A DNA stretch of 64,000 bases. Origin: Saturnia japonica. Its lineage: Eukaryota > Arthropoda > Insecta > Lepidoptera > Saturniidae. A program made the position numbers and the translations under genes. The notes under the pieces were generated by a model, which did no database searches, was not told the origin of the DNA, and saw nothing but the letters and a program-made list of their open reading frames with translations. Every line of letters begins with the position of its first letter. The stretch's first letter is position 1. This document shows, piece after piece, positions 41,900 through 52,287 of this stretch. Location: assembly GCA_033032175.1 (NCBI GenBank), contig CM065323.1:16740001-16804000 (forward strand), read 5' to 3'.

Positions 41900-42255
41900 T
41901 ACATGAAATTGTGTGACAGGATAAGAAATAGTGTGATAAGAGGACTTTGTGGTATGAAAGAAGATATAGTCACACGGATTTTGAATGCTTAGATGGTTTG
42001 GACACGTAGAGTGGATGAAAGAAAGAAGAGTGACTAAACAAATTTATAAGGCAAGTATGAATGGGAGCGTTGGAAGAGGAAGGCCGAGACGAACGTTTCA
42101 TGATCAATTTGGAGACGTTCCGAAGAAAGGTCCGGGTCAAGAGTACTCTAAACCGACGATCATGCATGAAAAGATTGATGAATGTTGAAGAAGCGATTAT
42201 GCCAAGATCTTCTAGACCGTTGGGAAAAAGGCATGATTTATGTATGTACTTACAT
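41900..42255 (+). pseudogene. LINE reverse-transcriptase C-terminal tail
   Basis: The plus strand reads RGLCGMKEDIVTRI, then (stop) MLRWFGHVEWMKERRVTKQI and GSVGRGRPRRTFHDQFGDV. A shift near 42120 leads to KSTLNRRSCMKRLMNVEEA. This is the recurrent RWFGHVERM/GRGRPRRTFLD tail of insect LINE RTs. Everything upstream of the tail is missing. Confidence 0.75.
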
Positions 42256-43253
42256 TAGACGAACATCCATTACCGTTGCACTGCAATAAATACCTAATAT
42301 ATTAATAATCTTACTCAAAATGGAGTCTTTAAATCTCAATTCCACTCATTCTATTCTAATCATTCAATCCAACTCCTATCATCAAATCAATAATCGTCTT
42401 GTACATCTTACCTCATTTAATTACTTACGGTCTGCACAACATGTTTTTCTTTTCCACTCTTCTCTATCAGCTACCATTACAGTATTCACACGTTTTATAC
42501 GCATATCATTCTTCACACAATCCATCCATACCTTCTTCGGTCTCTCCACTTCTATATCCAGCTCCACACTTAAAACTTATCTATTGTTACGATTATAAAA
42601 TATACTTTTAATAAGATATTACATACCGGCCAGCGTAAATATAAACTGGGATATGTGTTGGCTGACTAGCATAATTAAATCACTATGATGGACGTTTCCT
42701 CGTTCGTTACCCAACAGGGTGCATCACGTACTAGCGTGGTTGGCGTGGGAGAGGCTGCGCCGTGTTCTGACTACGGTGTTAGATGGAGACTTGGTCTCGT
42801 CGACATCATGTCCTCGCAGAGAGTTGGAAAGTAAAATGGCGGTAAGAGATAGATTTCCTCGTCTTCTTCCTCCACCTTAGCCAAAGTTATGGATACGTAT
42901 CTAGGGACATCTAGGGACCCGTCTTCCTATTGCACAGATTCGGCCGCCTAGGAGACAGGGTTGTGACACGATGAAATCCTTCCGCGTTCTCGTGTTTCCC
43001 CTTTATGTGGTACACCGTAAAGAATTCTTCAAGTTTTAAGACGTTATTTGATAATCCTAATTTTTACACCCTTATGATTCAATACAATTATAAAATTTAT
43101 AAACTCACGCCGGCTTGACACATTTTTCCAGAACACTGGAATAAAACATACCTAGTTAAAATGTGAAAAATCGAATAATTTTAGTTACGATGTAATTTTT
43201 CTTCTGCAGTTTCTATGGAAAATTAATTCATAATATATATAGATTTATTCTAA
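42256..43253. other. Non-coding tract
   Basis: No gene. At 42692-42727 a stretch (TTTCCTCGTTCGTTACCCAA and on) is nearly repeated at 46687-46722, inside a minus-strand ORF there. The rest is unassigned. Confidence 0.35.
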
Positions 43254-43627
43254 CTAGCGGTCGCCCAATGATCGAAGTTCGAACAGCGTCTTTTTAATCA
43301 TAGACTACTTTCTGTTTGACATTTGCAGTATGAACCTAAACAATGAATATTATTACATGCTGTAACTTTTTATTGAGTGACAATGTCAATATTTTGGGGA
43401 TCTAAGTTCAATGGCACTGGTCGGGTTAGGATTCGCAGTATTCATTTATTTAATTTAATATATTAGTAACAGACACTATAGATAAATTTTAGATTTCTGC
43501 ACTCCTTCTCCGTATAAACTTTAACCATGCCAAATCACAGTCACAGTCAATCAACTCACAGTCTTCCGTCCACGCAATACGCTTAAAAAGGTGTAGAAAG
43601 TTTTTGTTTGACGTATTAATATAATGA
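43254..43627 (-). mobile_element. Helitron-like element (family 2), copy 1
   Basis: On the minus strand it starts TCATTATATTAATACG at 43627 and ends ...GACCGCTAG at 43254. The flanks are A and T. It is about 374 bases long, non-coding, and has an inverted partner at 45832-46190. Confidence 0.7.
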
Positions 43628-44183
43628 TAAATGCTTTGGTTTATAAATAGAGGTTTATTCGTGTGAAAATCTCTCCAGAGTTGTTAAGAACCTATTTGAT
43701 TATGACTTAATTTTGTTGGCGTTTGTTCTGTCTCTATCAACGTTTTACAAGAATACTTCGATAGTGGTGTTATTTAGAATTGTCGCGCTCGTCGAATTTC
43801 GATTTCAGCGTCGTGTTGACTATACAAGTTACTTTAGGTTCTTACTGTTGATGTTAAAGATGACGGTGGTGGCTGTCGATAGATATTCATTGCATAACGT
43901 TCAGGGTTACTCTTGATTGTAATTTTACAATCAGGTGTATTTATAATTAGAAATAGCTACATCAAAGTGTAATCATAGAAGTCTAAAGAAGTTAAATTTT
44001 TTGATCAGTAATTTATTGATAATTAAAATTTGCTTAGTTATAAATCCCAACAACAAATAACAAATTATTTTGTTAATGAATTAAAGAACGTGGGTACATT
44101 CCTACAGCTATAATTAAAGGAACAACTATGGAACATGTAACTTGATTGATCTCATCTCATTTATCGGTGACAGCGACTACTCC
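43628..44183. other. Non-coding tract between inverted Helitron-like copies
   Basis: No supported gene. Confidence 0.3.
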
Positions 44184-44345
44184 GAATATTGTTTTTTTTT
44201 ACCACATAGGTGGCAAACATGCATACGGCTCGCCTGATGGTAAGTGGCTACCGTAGTCTATGGCCTCTTCTAATAGGTACCATAGGTATCACTAGCACGT
44301 TGCTGATCTTAAAAAAGATCCCTCCAAAAGAGCTCTTGACCACTT
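44184..44345 (-). repeat. LINE 3' end with A tail
   Basis: On the minus strand the sequence ends CCACCTATGTGGTAAAAAAA, preceded by CTTACCATCAGGCGAGCCGT. This is a widespread terminal block of insect LINEs with a short A tail (T run at 44192-44199). The CTTACCATCAGG word links it to the tail at 7365-7380. 5'-truncated. Confidence 0.55.
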
Positions 44346-45696
44346 TTTCACATTTGTTTTTGTTGGGATATCATTGCTTTTTCAAAAGCTGCACAACGCC
44401 ATTTATTAGTGAGCGAGCGGAAACGGTGTATTGTTTGTATTCTAACAATAATTATGTTTTTTTTTTATTTTGTTTTTCTTTCTATCTACATTGATGCCAA
44501 ATTTCAAGTTTCTGAGTCACCTAGAAGTCCTTAAAAAGGAGTCCGAAGTTTTCTCTTCACGTATCCATATATAGATGGGTACATACTTAAACGAAAAAGC
44601 GGATTTAATTTGACTTCAGCCAATTAAGCAATAAAATAAAATAGATATAACTACCGAAGCCGTGCAGTTGATTCCGGTACACTGAAACCAAATTTATTAA
44701 ATTAAGTTTCCTTCCTTTGCATACCAGAACCACATTCCAGGTTTACGATAACCTTCATATCAGCATGAAGTAAAAAGCTCGCGATGTCTTCTTTTTCCTA
44801 ATTTGGCGACTAATTCTCGATATAAAATAACATTATACCATTACCAAGTGCGTGATTATTTAGTTTTGAAGATTGCCTTATCGCACTCTAGTTTTCTGAC
44901 AAAATAGTGGCTTAGGACATTTTAGAATATATATGCCTCGTTATTATTTCGAATATTGTAAGCCACCTTCGATCTGACTCACATATGTTTTATATTTATG
45001 CTGATTCCGATATGCTATTCACCGTAGGGTTCAAATGAAAAACTATTTATTTAAGATGCGGAGAGTACCTGCTGCGTGTGTCTTGGTCGATTTCTTATAC
45101 AGAACTGATTTTGCCACCCCGCTTCCGATCTATCCGCCCACGCTGCCCTCAACAGTGTGTACCGTTACCCCGCATAGAAACTAAGCGAGACTCACTACTA
45201 TCAGAGCGGGATGGCGAGAATATAATGTGCGCGTACTCTCCGCTTTCTCTTTATTATTAAGATATTTACAACTTATTCTATTTACACTTATATTCTAGTA
45301 CACTGGTTACTATTTTATAATGTCGCGAACAAATATAGTTCACTTGTGCACGATAACTAAGGTATACGTAAAATGCCACCAAAATAATACCGCACTGAAA
45401 GTTTATTAATAAAAATTAAAAATATGTAACTTCAAACCGCAAGAGTTAACTAGAGACCTGAGCGAAATGCGTGCTCCTTTCCCGACCCACACGCTGTTAC
45501 CGCTTTTGACATCGACGCGTCAATACCTTATAGATACCTAATCAGTTTTATTTAATAATCGATCGGCAAAATAACAGTACAGCACTAAGGTACACTCCAC
45601 AAACAACGCCGAAATCTCAAGTTAACTGTTACGGGCTGACTTAGATCCTGCCAAACACTTCTCGCGATATCTTTAGTATCACTACCGTACTGTGAA
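44346..45696. other. Non-coding tract
   Basis: The GATTCCGGTACACTGAAA word (about 44670) repeats that at about 36320. Otherwise nothing recognised. The 60-codon frame at 45078 has no features. Confidence 0.3.
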
Positions 45697-45830
45697 GTTG
45701 TGGAACTGTCTCCCAGGCACTATGTTCTCTCCATCTTACAACATGTGGTTCTTAATACCTAACATAAAGAGACACTTGCGCACTGACGAATGACGATGGA
45801 TTATAGATATCTCGCTGTCAATTTGAAATC
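45697..45830 (+). repeat. LINE RT C-terminal scrap
   Basis: Plus-strand translation KLWNCLPGTMFSPSYNMWF resembles the LWNxLPxxVFPPSYNxxxFK tail of insect LINE RTs and parallels 7200-7290. Truncated on both sides, next to a Helitron-like copy. Confidence 0.5.
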
Positions 45831-45831
45831 A

Positions 45832-46190
45832 TCATTATATTAATACGTGAAGCAAAAATTTTATAGCCCTTTTTAAGCCTATTGCGTGCACGGAAGACTG
45901 TGAGATTTGGCATGGTTAAAGTTTATATGAAGAAGGAGCGCAGAAAGCTAAAGTTTATCTATAATATCTGTTACTAATATATTAAGTTACATTAATGAAT
46001 TATGCGAATCCTAACTCAACCAATCCCATTGAACTTAGACACCCCAGAATATTGACATTGTCACTCAATGAAAAGTGACAGCAACTGATATTAATATTCA
46101 TTGTTTAGGTTTATACTGCAAACGTCAAACAGAAAATAGTCTATGATTAAAAAGTCGCTGGTTGAATTTCGATAATTGGGGGACCGCTAG
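45832..46190 (+). mobile_element. Helitron-like element (family 2), copy 2
   Basis: Starts TCATTATATTAATACGTGAA after an A and ends GGACCGCTAG before a T. Over its 359 bases it is the inverted, diverged counterpart of 43254-43627. Non-coding. Confidence 0.7.
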
Positions 46191-46254
46191 TAATTGCAAT
46201 TTTTTGTTACGTCTTAAAGGCTTAAGTATATAGGAACAAGTTTTAAGACGCGGT

Positions 46255-46350
46255 TTAACAAGTTCAGTGAAGCTGTAAAGGCCGCAGCGGTTTCAGGGTC
46301 TCTAAGGTTAACGGTATAGTCAGTTCTAAAAAATAATTAAAAAAGACAGT
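46255..46350 (+). repeat. LINE 3' end (family C), copy 4
   Basis: Short plus-strand piece with GTGAAGCTGTAAAGGCCGCA and TCTAAGGTTAACGGTATAGT, then an A-rich tail. It is the same 3' terminus as at 23600-23697, heavily 5'-truncated. Confidence 0.6.
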
Positions 46351-46478
46351 TTAATAAAGTGTATTAAATTTTTCAATTACAAAACGAATATTTATAGAAA
46401 ATGTGATGGGGTTGACAGACAATCGATGTACTCACGGACTGATATCATTGAATGGACCATCAGGCACAAGAAAGAGAG

Positions 46479-46802
46479 CTAGACCAACTGTTCGTTTGGC
46501 AACAACAGAGAAATTTGACCGTGAGCGGTCACCGCTATCATGCCAGCCTTCATAAATAACTGGATATGCAAAGACTGAATCCCAAAACGCGACACGCAAA
46601 AGCGAGTCACTATGACATACTTTTCACCATATGCATGGTGGTCGTGATCCAGTCGGATGTACAGCCATACCAACAAACTGTAACCATTTCCTCGTTCGTT
46701 AATCACCAGGGTGCACCACGTGCAGGTGAAGACGGCTTGATCGATAATCGATATCGGAAAACAAATAACTAGTAATACTAACCCCAGCAGAACAGGAATC
46801 AT
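46479..46802 (-). CDS. Hypothetical 107-aa ORF with signal-peptide-like start
   Basis: A true ATG at 46802 begins MIPVLLGLVLLVICFPISII, a hydrophobic stretch like a secretory signal or membrane anchor. A cysteine pair (TCTWC) and mixed residues follow. I do not recognise the family. About 36 bases inside it are nearly repeated at 42692-42727, so it may simply be repeat sequence that stays open by chance. No neighbours suggest a role. Confidence 0.25.
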   Translation of the reverse strand: MIPVLLGLVLLVICFPISIIDQAVFTCTWCTLVINERGNGYSLLVWLYIRLDHDHHAYGEKYVIVTRFCVSRFGIQSLHIQLFMKAGMIAVTAHGQISLLLPNEQLV

Positions 46803-47410
46803 CTTGACACTGTTTGAAGTAACTTAGATACATTATTTGTATACGTGTAAATTCAAATTTACTATAATAAATTTTATTTAAATACTATAAGCACCGATTT
46901 AGAAACCTACGTCACTTTGTTTTATTTATTAATAACAATGATTAATCATTTATTAACAAAGTAATTTCTAGGAAGCATATAATTATTATCTTTTACTTAT
47001 AGATTTAATTTTATAAAAGAGTAGCTAGCCCGAAAACCGTTTTGTATCATTTCCGATAATTAATAACTCGACCACAGCACTATCTGTCGGATTCTAACAT
47101 ATATATTAACTATAAATTCGATAAAAACCAATATATTATGTAAATTTGAACTCAATCGATGAAGTCGTTCAGAAATTATACAATCACTAACAAACGCGCA
47201 CAAAATTTTTATTTAGATAAGATTTAAAAAAAATTACTTCTGTCTGTACATGAAAATTTTTGCACAACACTTATCACGAGTATGCAGTTTTTTTGTGGTT
47301 TACTGTCCGGTTTCGATCCAAAAACGGTTCTACCGAATTTTGTGACATTTTGAACATGGGAAGCATATTCTAATCCCTAATTATTGTTAGGCTATAAGAA
47401 TTGTATTCAA
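46803..47410. other. Non-coding tract
   Basis: AT-rich; no supported feature. Confidence 0.3.
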
Positions 47411-47503
47411 GTCCGGTGAAGATGTAGAAACCGCCAGAGACTCCAGGGCCCCTAAGGCTAACAGTATAATCAGGTCTAACAAAGAAAAAACAAAAAAAAA
47501 AAA
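47411..47503 (+). repeat. LINE 3' end (family C), copy 5
   Basis: GTCCGGTGAAGATGTAGAAA and GGCCCCTAAGGCTAACAGTA followed by A-rich sequence. Another truncated copy of the family whose longer form is at 11648-13130. Confidence 0.6.
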
Positions 47504-48774
47504 TTATTGCTTCTCAACCGATTTTGAAGAAATATAAAAAAAATACGTTGCGACTTTCCTCAATTCATAGGTTATACAAATTGCCAATAATATAAATGGA
47601 AATAAAATTACGAGACAAAACTAATTACTAATTAATAAACGTGTATAGAGCCGCGGGACACCGCTAGTGGTATATCATATTTCCATACTTACGTTAGAAA
47701 AGCATACTTTCTCGTCACTAAGCTGTAAAATCAAATACTTTGTTGAATTTAAACATCAACGCAAAAACGTCTCCAACCTGATATACATATAATATGTTTT
47801 CTACAACAACACGATACTTAATTAGTAATTACCTACGAGCAGGTACAGTGGCCACCATTGTGACATTATTAGTACTGTTATTTTCGAAATGTATGTAATA
47901 AGATTATTTAGGTATCAATTTTTGACATACTAAAAACAAGTTATTGTATCACGAACTGAATGAAACCTTCGCCTTCAGACCAATCGGGTGTGAATTTGGA
48001 CCGACACACCGTTTTTGGACCGTCTTAAACACATTCGGCTCCGCGCCGCGCTGGGTTGCGAAAGTTATTAAGCGCCCCCGTTCTAATGAAACAAACAAAT
48101 AATTTTACATCAAACTCTTATAATGGCCAAGTTTGTCAACTTATCTTGGGTTATGGACCCATGGTTTACACGTAGCACATCGGAAGCGATAGATTCATTC
48201 ATTTTCATAGGTTTCATTTAAAATATTTTTATTGGTGCCTCATTTTTCTTATTTCATTAACTAGCTATGTTCGCAGCTCTACTTGCTGGACGATTGGGCC
48301 CACCAGGGTTGTGGTGGTAGGTTAGTAGGTACCTTTCAATATTTATGGCAGCCGGCTTGAACCCCCTAGGACTCAACACCCGGGTGCCTCGCACCCCTTG
48401 CACCTCCGGGTAAAGACGGCCCTGCCTACACATTATAGAAACAGAAAATCATGGTACAATCGATGCAAGGTTGGCGAGCGGGGAGCGGGGAGCGGGGCGT
48501 ATTTCAACTCTAAATGCAATCAAACGCGATATATTATTGCTTATTCTGCTTTGTTCTGTGGCACATAGAATGATTAAATATATAAATAAACATTACCCCG
48601 CTTTTACATTTGTTACCCGAACACTGTAACAAATATAATACGATAATTAAAAAAAAATATATAATTACTTTTTTATGCCACGTTGGCACTAAAAACTATA
48701 TGTAATGCCAAGAACTATATGTAAGAAGTATATGTATGTACGCAAATACTAATAACGCGGACACGTTAAGCCTA
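47504..48774. other. Non-coding tract
   Basis: A word ending ACACCGCTAG before T (about 47660-47669) may be another Helitron-like end. A tandem GGGGAGCGGGGAGCGGGG stretch sits at 48479-48496. No gene. Confidence 0.35.
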
Positions 48775-48990
48775 ATGGGGGAACTGGTTCTCAAGTGCAG
48801 CTACCTATAGACGCTTGGCAACAGATTTTCAACTCAAGGGTGGTAGCTAGCCAGGTGGGCATTAGTAAATGCCCTACCACCATGGTATGGTGTCATCACC
48901 ACATTTTCTTTACCTAAAGCTCAGACTCTTAGAGGGATTCGAACTCGTGTCGATTGAAACGGTGTCCGTACACACTACAACTGACAAAAA
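48775..48990 (-). repeat. SINE-like repeat (family S2), copy 2
   Basis: Inverted relative of 36926-37240, with GGGATTCGAACTCGTGTCGA near 48940 and the CCACCATGGTATGG block at about 48880. A third partial copy begins at 63838. Minus orientation is judged from the B-box-like word. Confidence 0.5.
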
Positions 48991-49084
48991 AAAAACGGTA
49001 CACAGCAAATCGGTATGTACTCACCCTGGCGTCGCACATGCAAAAAATCAACTGAAAATAAATTTATTTTCGATTATTAAAAAA

Positions 49085-49335
49085 AAAGGAAAGAGTGAAA
49101 ATGCCACTATTCAGAGCTCAAAGGTTCGAAATAGCCGATTTAGCAGAAGTGAGGGTAACTATTGAGAAGGGAGGATCCTCCGACCAGACGGGTGTTATGT
49201 CTGGCGGGCAGCCGCCTAACGGTTGTTTTCGGGTTCTTGTATATATACTCAATTGTTCGGTTAATTTCTATATCGCGATGTACGATTTCAGTTGTGGCGA
49301 GAGATGTCGCTACAGCCGACATAAGTGTTACTTTT
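49085..49335. repeat. Partial reverse copy of TIR element family B
   Basis: The blocks GGGAGGATCCTCCGACCAGA, TGTATATATACTCAA and GTTGTGGCGAGAGATGTCGC are reverse-complement matches to 18545-18775. The ends of the element are not present. The several short frames across it are not genes. Confidence 0.6.
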
Positions 49336-49883
49336 TATTGCATCAATTTTCTTTCTAAAAATTCACCTTTTGCGAATTTTATTTAAATCATTGTAAGTAT
49401 TACGCCTATAATTATTGCTTCAATCGTCTCAAAGGCAATATCTTTTCAATATGCGAGGATGATGGAATTTATATATATTACAAGTCTTAAGAGATTTTTT
49501 TTTAATGCACTAATCTCTCGAAATACATGTCATACTCGATCGTAATAGTCTATTTATTAAGGAAGGTTATTATAGGCTTTATTAAATCGACCCCCAAATT
49601 ACTAGGAGCTTCAATATGAACATTACCTGATGGATGGATACTGCAGTAATTGACGATTCTGGGCTTACGACAACCACAGTTATCTTGCTATTTTGTATAA
49701 ACGTGTTAATTTTATTAATTATATATTAGTAGTTTGATATTTTATAATTAATATTAGATTTATTTAGTCGTGTTATTTCCGGCTTAGAATAGGACCCCAC
49801 CACCTTTCTTCATGGAAGGCAACTAAAGGACTTTTCTGATAACCAACTTATGCCAAACATAGCATTCCCATGTAGGGTTGACA
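49336..49883. other. Non-coding flank of the Ty3 element
   Basis: No gene. The last four bases (GACA, 49880-49883) form the left target duplication of the LTR retrotransposon. Confidence 0.4.
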
Positions 49884-49991
49884 TGTAGTGGTGTAAGATA
49901 TGTATTAATTGTAAGTCAGTCGTAATAAACCATTTGTCAAACGTACACGTGTTTATACTCATTTATCGCCTCCCGCAACCCGCACACTGCA
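49884..49991 (+). repeat. 5' LTR, 108 bp
   Basis: Runs from TGTAGTGGTGTAAGATATG to CCCGCACACTGCA. It contains one AATAAA (about 49924-49929) as a possible polyadenylation signal. 108 bases is very short for a Ty3 LTR, which usually spans several hundred. Confidence 0.92.
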
Positions 49992-50009
49992 TGGCGACCC
50001 TGCCAGCGC
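49992..50009 (+). other. Primer-binding site
   Basis: TGGCGACCCTGCCAGCGC directly follows the 5' LTR. The TGGCGACC start is what mdg1/412-group elements use with tRNA-Arg. The tRNA assignment is by analogy. Confidence 0.75.
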
Positions 50010-50168
50010 AAGCGCCGCTTCGCGGTCGGGTTTCGAGCTGCGAGCGGACTCAGCAGGTTCCTGTGTGCCTTTGTGCTCACAAGTTAGAATTTTAAGATAT
50101 AAAAGTTATAAAGACTTTGAAACAATGAAGTTTTGACTACCATAAAAACTACGTGCAACTTTTCAACG

Positions 50169-50453
50169 ATGGGTAAATCTCATTCCAAGACTGAGGACAA
50201 GGAGGTTATTATTGCACAAAATGCTTCGGAAGGAAGTAATACTTCAAGAGAATCCCACGTGAAAATAAACAATATTTTACTAGCGTCGATCATGGCTATT
50301 GTTGTCCTTGGAATCATCATTGCATTACTGAAACTCATGAAGAAGAAGCAGAAAAAATGGATAGAAAAACGGGTTCAGTCTGAATTTATTAGAAGGATGC
50401 GTTTGCGATTGTCGGGAAGGCGAGAACGAGAGGAAGAAAATGAAAATGTGTAA
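50169..50453 (+). CDS. Small membrane protein of the Ty3 element, 94 aa
   Basis: Starts at ATG 50169 with MGKSHSK, a consensus N-myristoylation signal (G2, S at 5). Residues 37-57 (NILLASIMAIVVLGIIIALL) form one transmembrane helix. The tail is strongly basic (KKKQKKW and RRMRLRLSGRRERE). A myristoylated, single-pass protein with a basic cytoplasmic end would sit at a membrane and could help gather Gag or RNA; that role is inferred. Similar small upstream ORFs are, to my recollection, found in some mdg1/412-group elements. It lies 177 bases before gag and stays fully open, unlike pol. Confidence 0.75.
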   Translation: MGKSHSKTEDKEVIIAQNASEGSNTSRESHVKINNILLASIMAIVVLGIIIALLKLMKKKQKKWIEKRVQSEFIRRMRLRLSGRREREEENENV

Positions 50454-50628
50454 AATTACGCACTACAAGTAATTTTGCGTAATAATTAAGTGATTAATGA
50501 ACATCCCTGTGTTGCGTCATCCGTTATTATACTATGGAAGTTTTATTGGACATAAACGAATTAGTTAAGTACGATACATATATTATGTAAGTATTATTGT
50601 AATGTGAGTATGTTTTAGTTAAAATTTT

Positions 50629-51771
50629 ATGGAAAAGGATTTAGAAATAATTTTAAGTGAATTATTAGATATACAAGTTAGCTTAAGGAAGTTAGGCCCA
50701 TGTAGAAGATTACAATATAAAAGTAATGTTAATGAAAAAATAATAAAGGCTAAAGAGCTATATGCTTCTTATAAGACTATTATTAAATTTTATTCTGAGC
50801 GTAAAAGTACCTTAGAACTAGCCGATTATATTTACGAAGTGTTAAGTGAGAAATTAGAATTAACTTACAGTAAAATCTTATCATATAATCTGGATAGTGA
50901 GGTAAGTAATATTTTTTCAACGATGGAGAAGTTTGACTTAAAAACCGCTACGTCCTTAATTCCCAATATGGATGGATCAGAAGAAACAACAGAAAAAATA
51001 ATAAATACTGTAGAACTGTATAACAGTTGTCTCAAAGATAATGATCAGAAAATATTATTAATTAATTTCGTTTTAAAAACTAGACTTACCAAAATTGCAA
51101 AATTAAAATTAAAAAAGGAGTATAAAGACGTAGATAGCCTCGTAAAAGACATAAAAACCTATTTAGTTGCGAAAAAATCTCCTAATTCTATACTGTGTCA
51201 ATTAAATAATTTATCCCAAAACAACATGTCTATAAATCAATACGGGAATAAATTATCCGAATTATTCATGGGACTCACAATAGCGCAAGCTGATGGTAAT
51301 GAAACGGCGAGTGACATACTTAGACCTATTAATGGAAAACTGGCAATTAAAAAATTCTCGGATGGTTTAAAAAATAAACGTATAAGCACTATAATTTCAG
51401 CAAGAAATTACTCAGACCTTAAGGATGCAATTCGTGCAGCTGAAGACGAAGAGCTGATGCAACCTTTAATGACAAACAACATCTTCACTGCAAGAGGTAG
51501 GTCAAATAATGTATTTTATAATAATCGAGGTAGAGGAGGTCGAAATAATTATTATAATCAAGGTCGTTACCGTGGAAATTACTCTACAGGTAAAAATTTA
51601 AATTTTTTTAAACAAAAACAATTTAACGGTCACCACCATGGTGCATACCCACGTACAAGAGGTAACAGTTTTAATAATTATAATTATTCTAAATTTCAAA
51701 GAGGTAGAGGCGTATCTCGTATTAAAAATGACCAACGTAAAATGTTTTCAGCCCAATTATGCGATAATTAA
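50629..51771 (+). CDS. Ty3 Gag protein, 380 aa
   Basis: Starts at ATG 50629. The N-terminal 270 residues are helical, as in Ty3-type capsid. The C-terminus lacks a CCHC zinc knuckle and instead has an RG-rich, basic RNA-binding tail (residues 285-360, for example NNRGRGGRNNYYNQGRYRGN). The frame is intact, so Gag could still be made. It overlaps the protease frame by 134 bases, and the downstream frame is +1 relative to it, so Pol must be reached by frameshifting. Confidence 0.85.
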   Translation: MEKDLEIILSELLDIQVSLRKLGPCRRLQYKSNVNEKIIKAKELYASYKTIIKFYSERKSTLELADYIYEVLSEKLELTYSKILSYNLDSEVSNIFSTMEKFDLKTATSLIPNMDGSEETTEKIINTVELYNSCLKDNDQKILLINFVLKTRLTKIAKLKLKKEYKDVDSLVKDIKTYLVAKKSPNSILCQLNNLSQNNMSINQYGNKLSELFMGLTIAQADGNETASDILRPINGKLAIKKFSDGLKNKRISTIISARNYSDLKDAIRAAEDEELMQPLMTNNIFTARGRSNNVFYNNRGRGGRNNYYNQGRYRGNYSTGKNLNFFKQKQFNGHHHGAYPRTRGNSFNNYNYSKFQRGRGVSRIKNDQRKMFSAQLCDN

Positions 51772-52267
51772 AAAACCGAAAATGAAAATCAGTTTTTTCG
51801 ATTTCAAATCTTATAATATTTTAACTTGTAACAAAAATGTCACGTATATTTATCTTAATATAAACAACTCCCAGTGTTCATGGTTACTTGACACCGGTGC
51901 GTCCATTTCAGCTATTACTAAGAAGGCCTTATCGGAGCAAGTTCCGTTGTACAAAGATAACATTGTAATAAACGGTATAGGTGGTAAAACTTATTCAGAA
52001 GGTTATGTTTATATTACATTACGTACTAAGAGTGGTAACTGTTTTAAGCACAAGTTTTATTTATTCGATAATTTACCGTGTAAATCGGATGGAATTATTG
52101 GATTGGATTTCTTATTGGAATTTAATTCACATATTGATTTAGAAAATGATATATTAATTCTAGAAAATTATGGGAAAATTACTATACCACTTTATACGTC
52201 ACCTACTATTTCATATAATTATTTAACTATTCCTGCAAGAAGTGAATCCATTCATTACATACAATAA
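51638..52267 (+). CDS. Ty3 protease
   Basis: Contains CSWLLDTGASISAITKKAL, with the aspartic-protease motif DTGA at residues 85-88, and IIGLDFLLEF, the matching C-terminal ILG-type box. The usable N-terminus is somewhere in the gag overlap, not at 51638. The frame ends at TAA just inside a 21-base A run (52266-52286), after which the continuing pol reading is in frame 1. The A run is therefore where protease is cut off from RT in this copy. Confidence 0.85.
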   Translation: MVHTHVQEVTVLIIIIILNFKEVEAYLVLKMTNVKCFQPNYAIIKKPKMKISFFDFKSYNILTCNKNVTYIYLNINNSQCSWLLDTGASISAITKKALSEQVPLYKDNIVINGIGGKTYSEGYVYITLRTKSGNCFKHKFYLFDNLPCKSDGIIGLDFLLEFNSHIDLENDILILENYGKITIPLYTSPTISYNYLTIPARSESIHYIQ

Positions 52268-52287
52268 AAAAAAAAAAAAAAAAAAAT

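Noticed and set aside
42320..42611. 92- and 70-codon plus-strand frames
   Set aside because: Low-complexity Ser/His/Phe-rich reading of pyrimidine-rich DNA, two overlapping frames both open, no motif.
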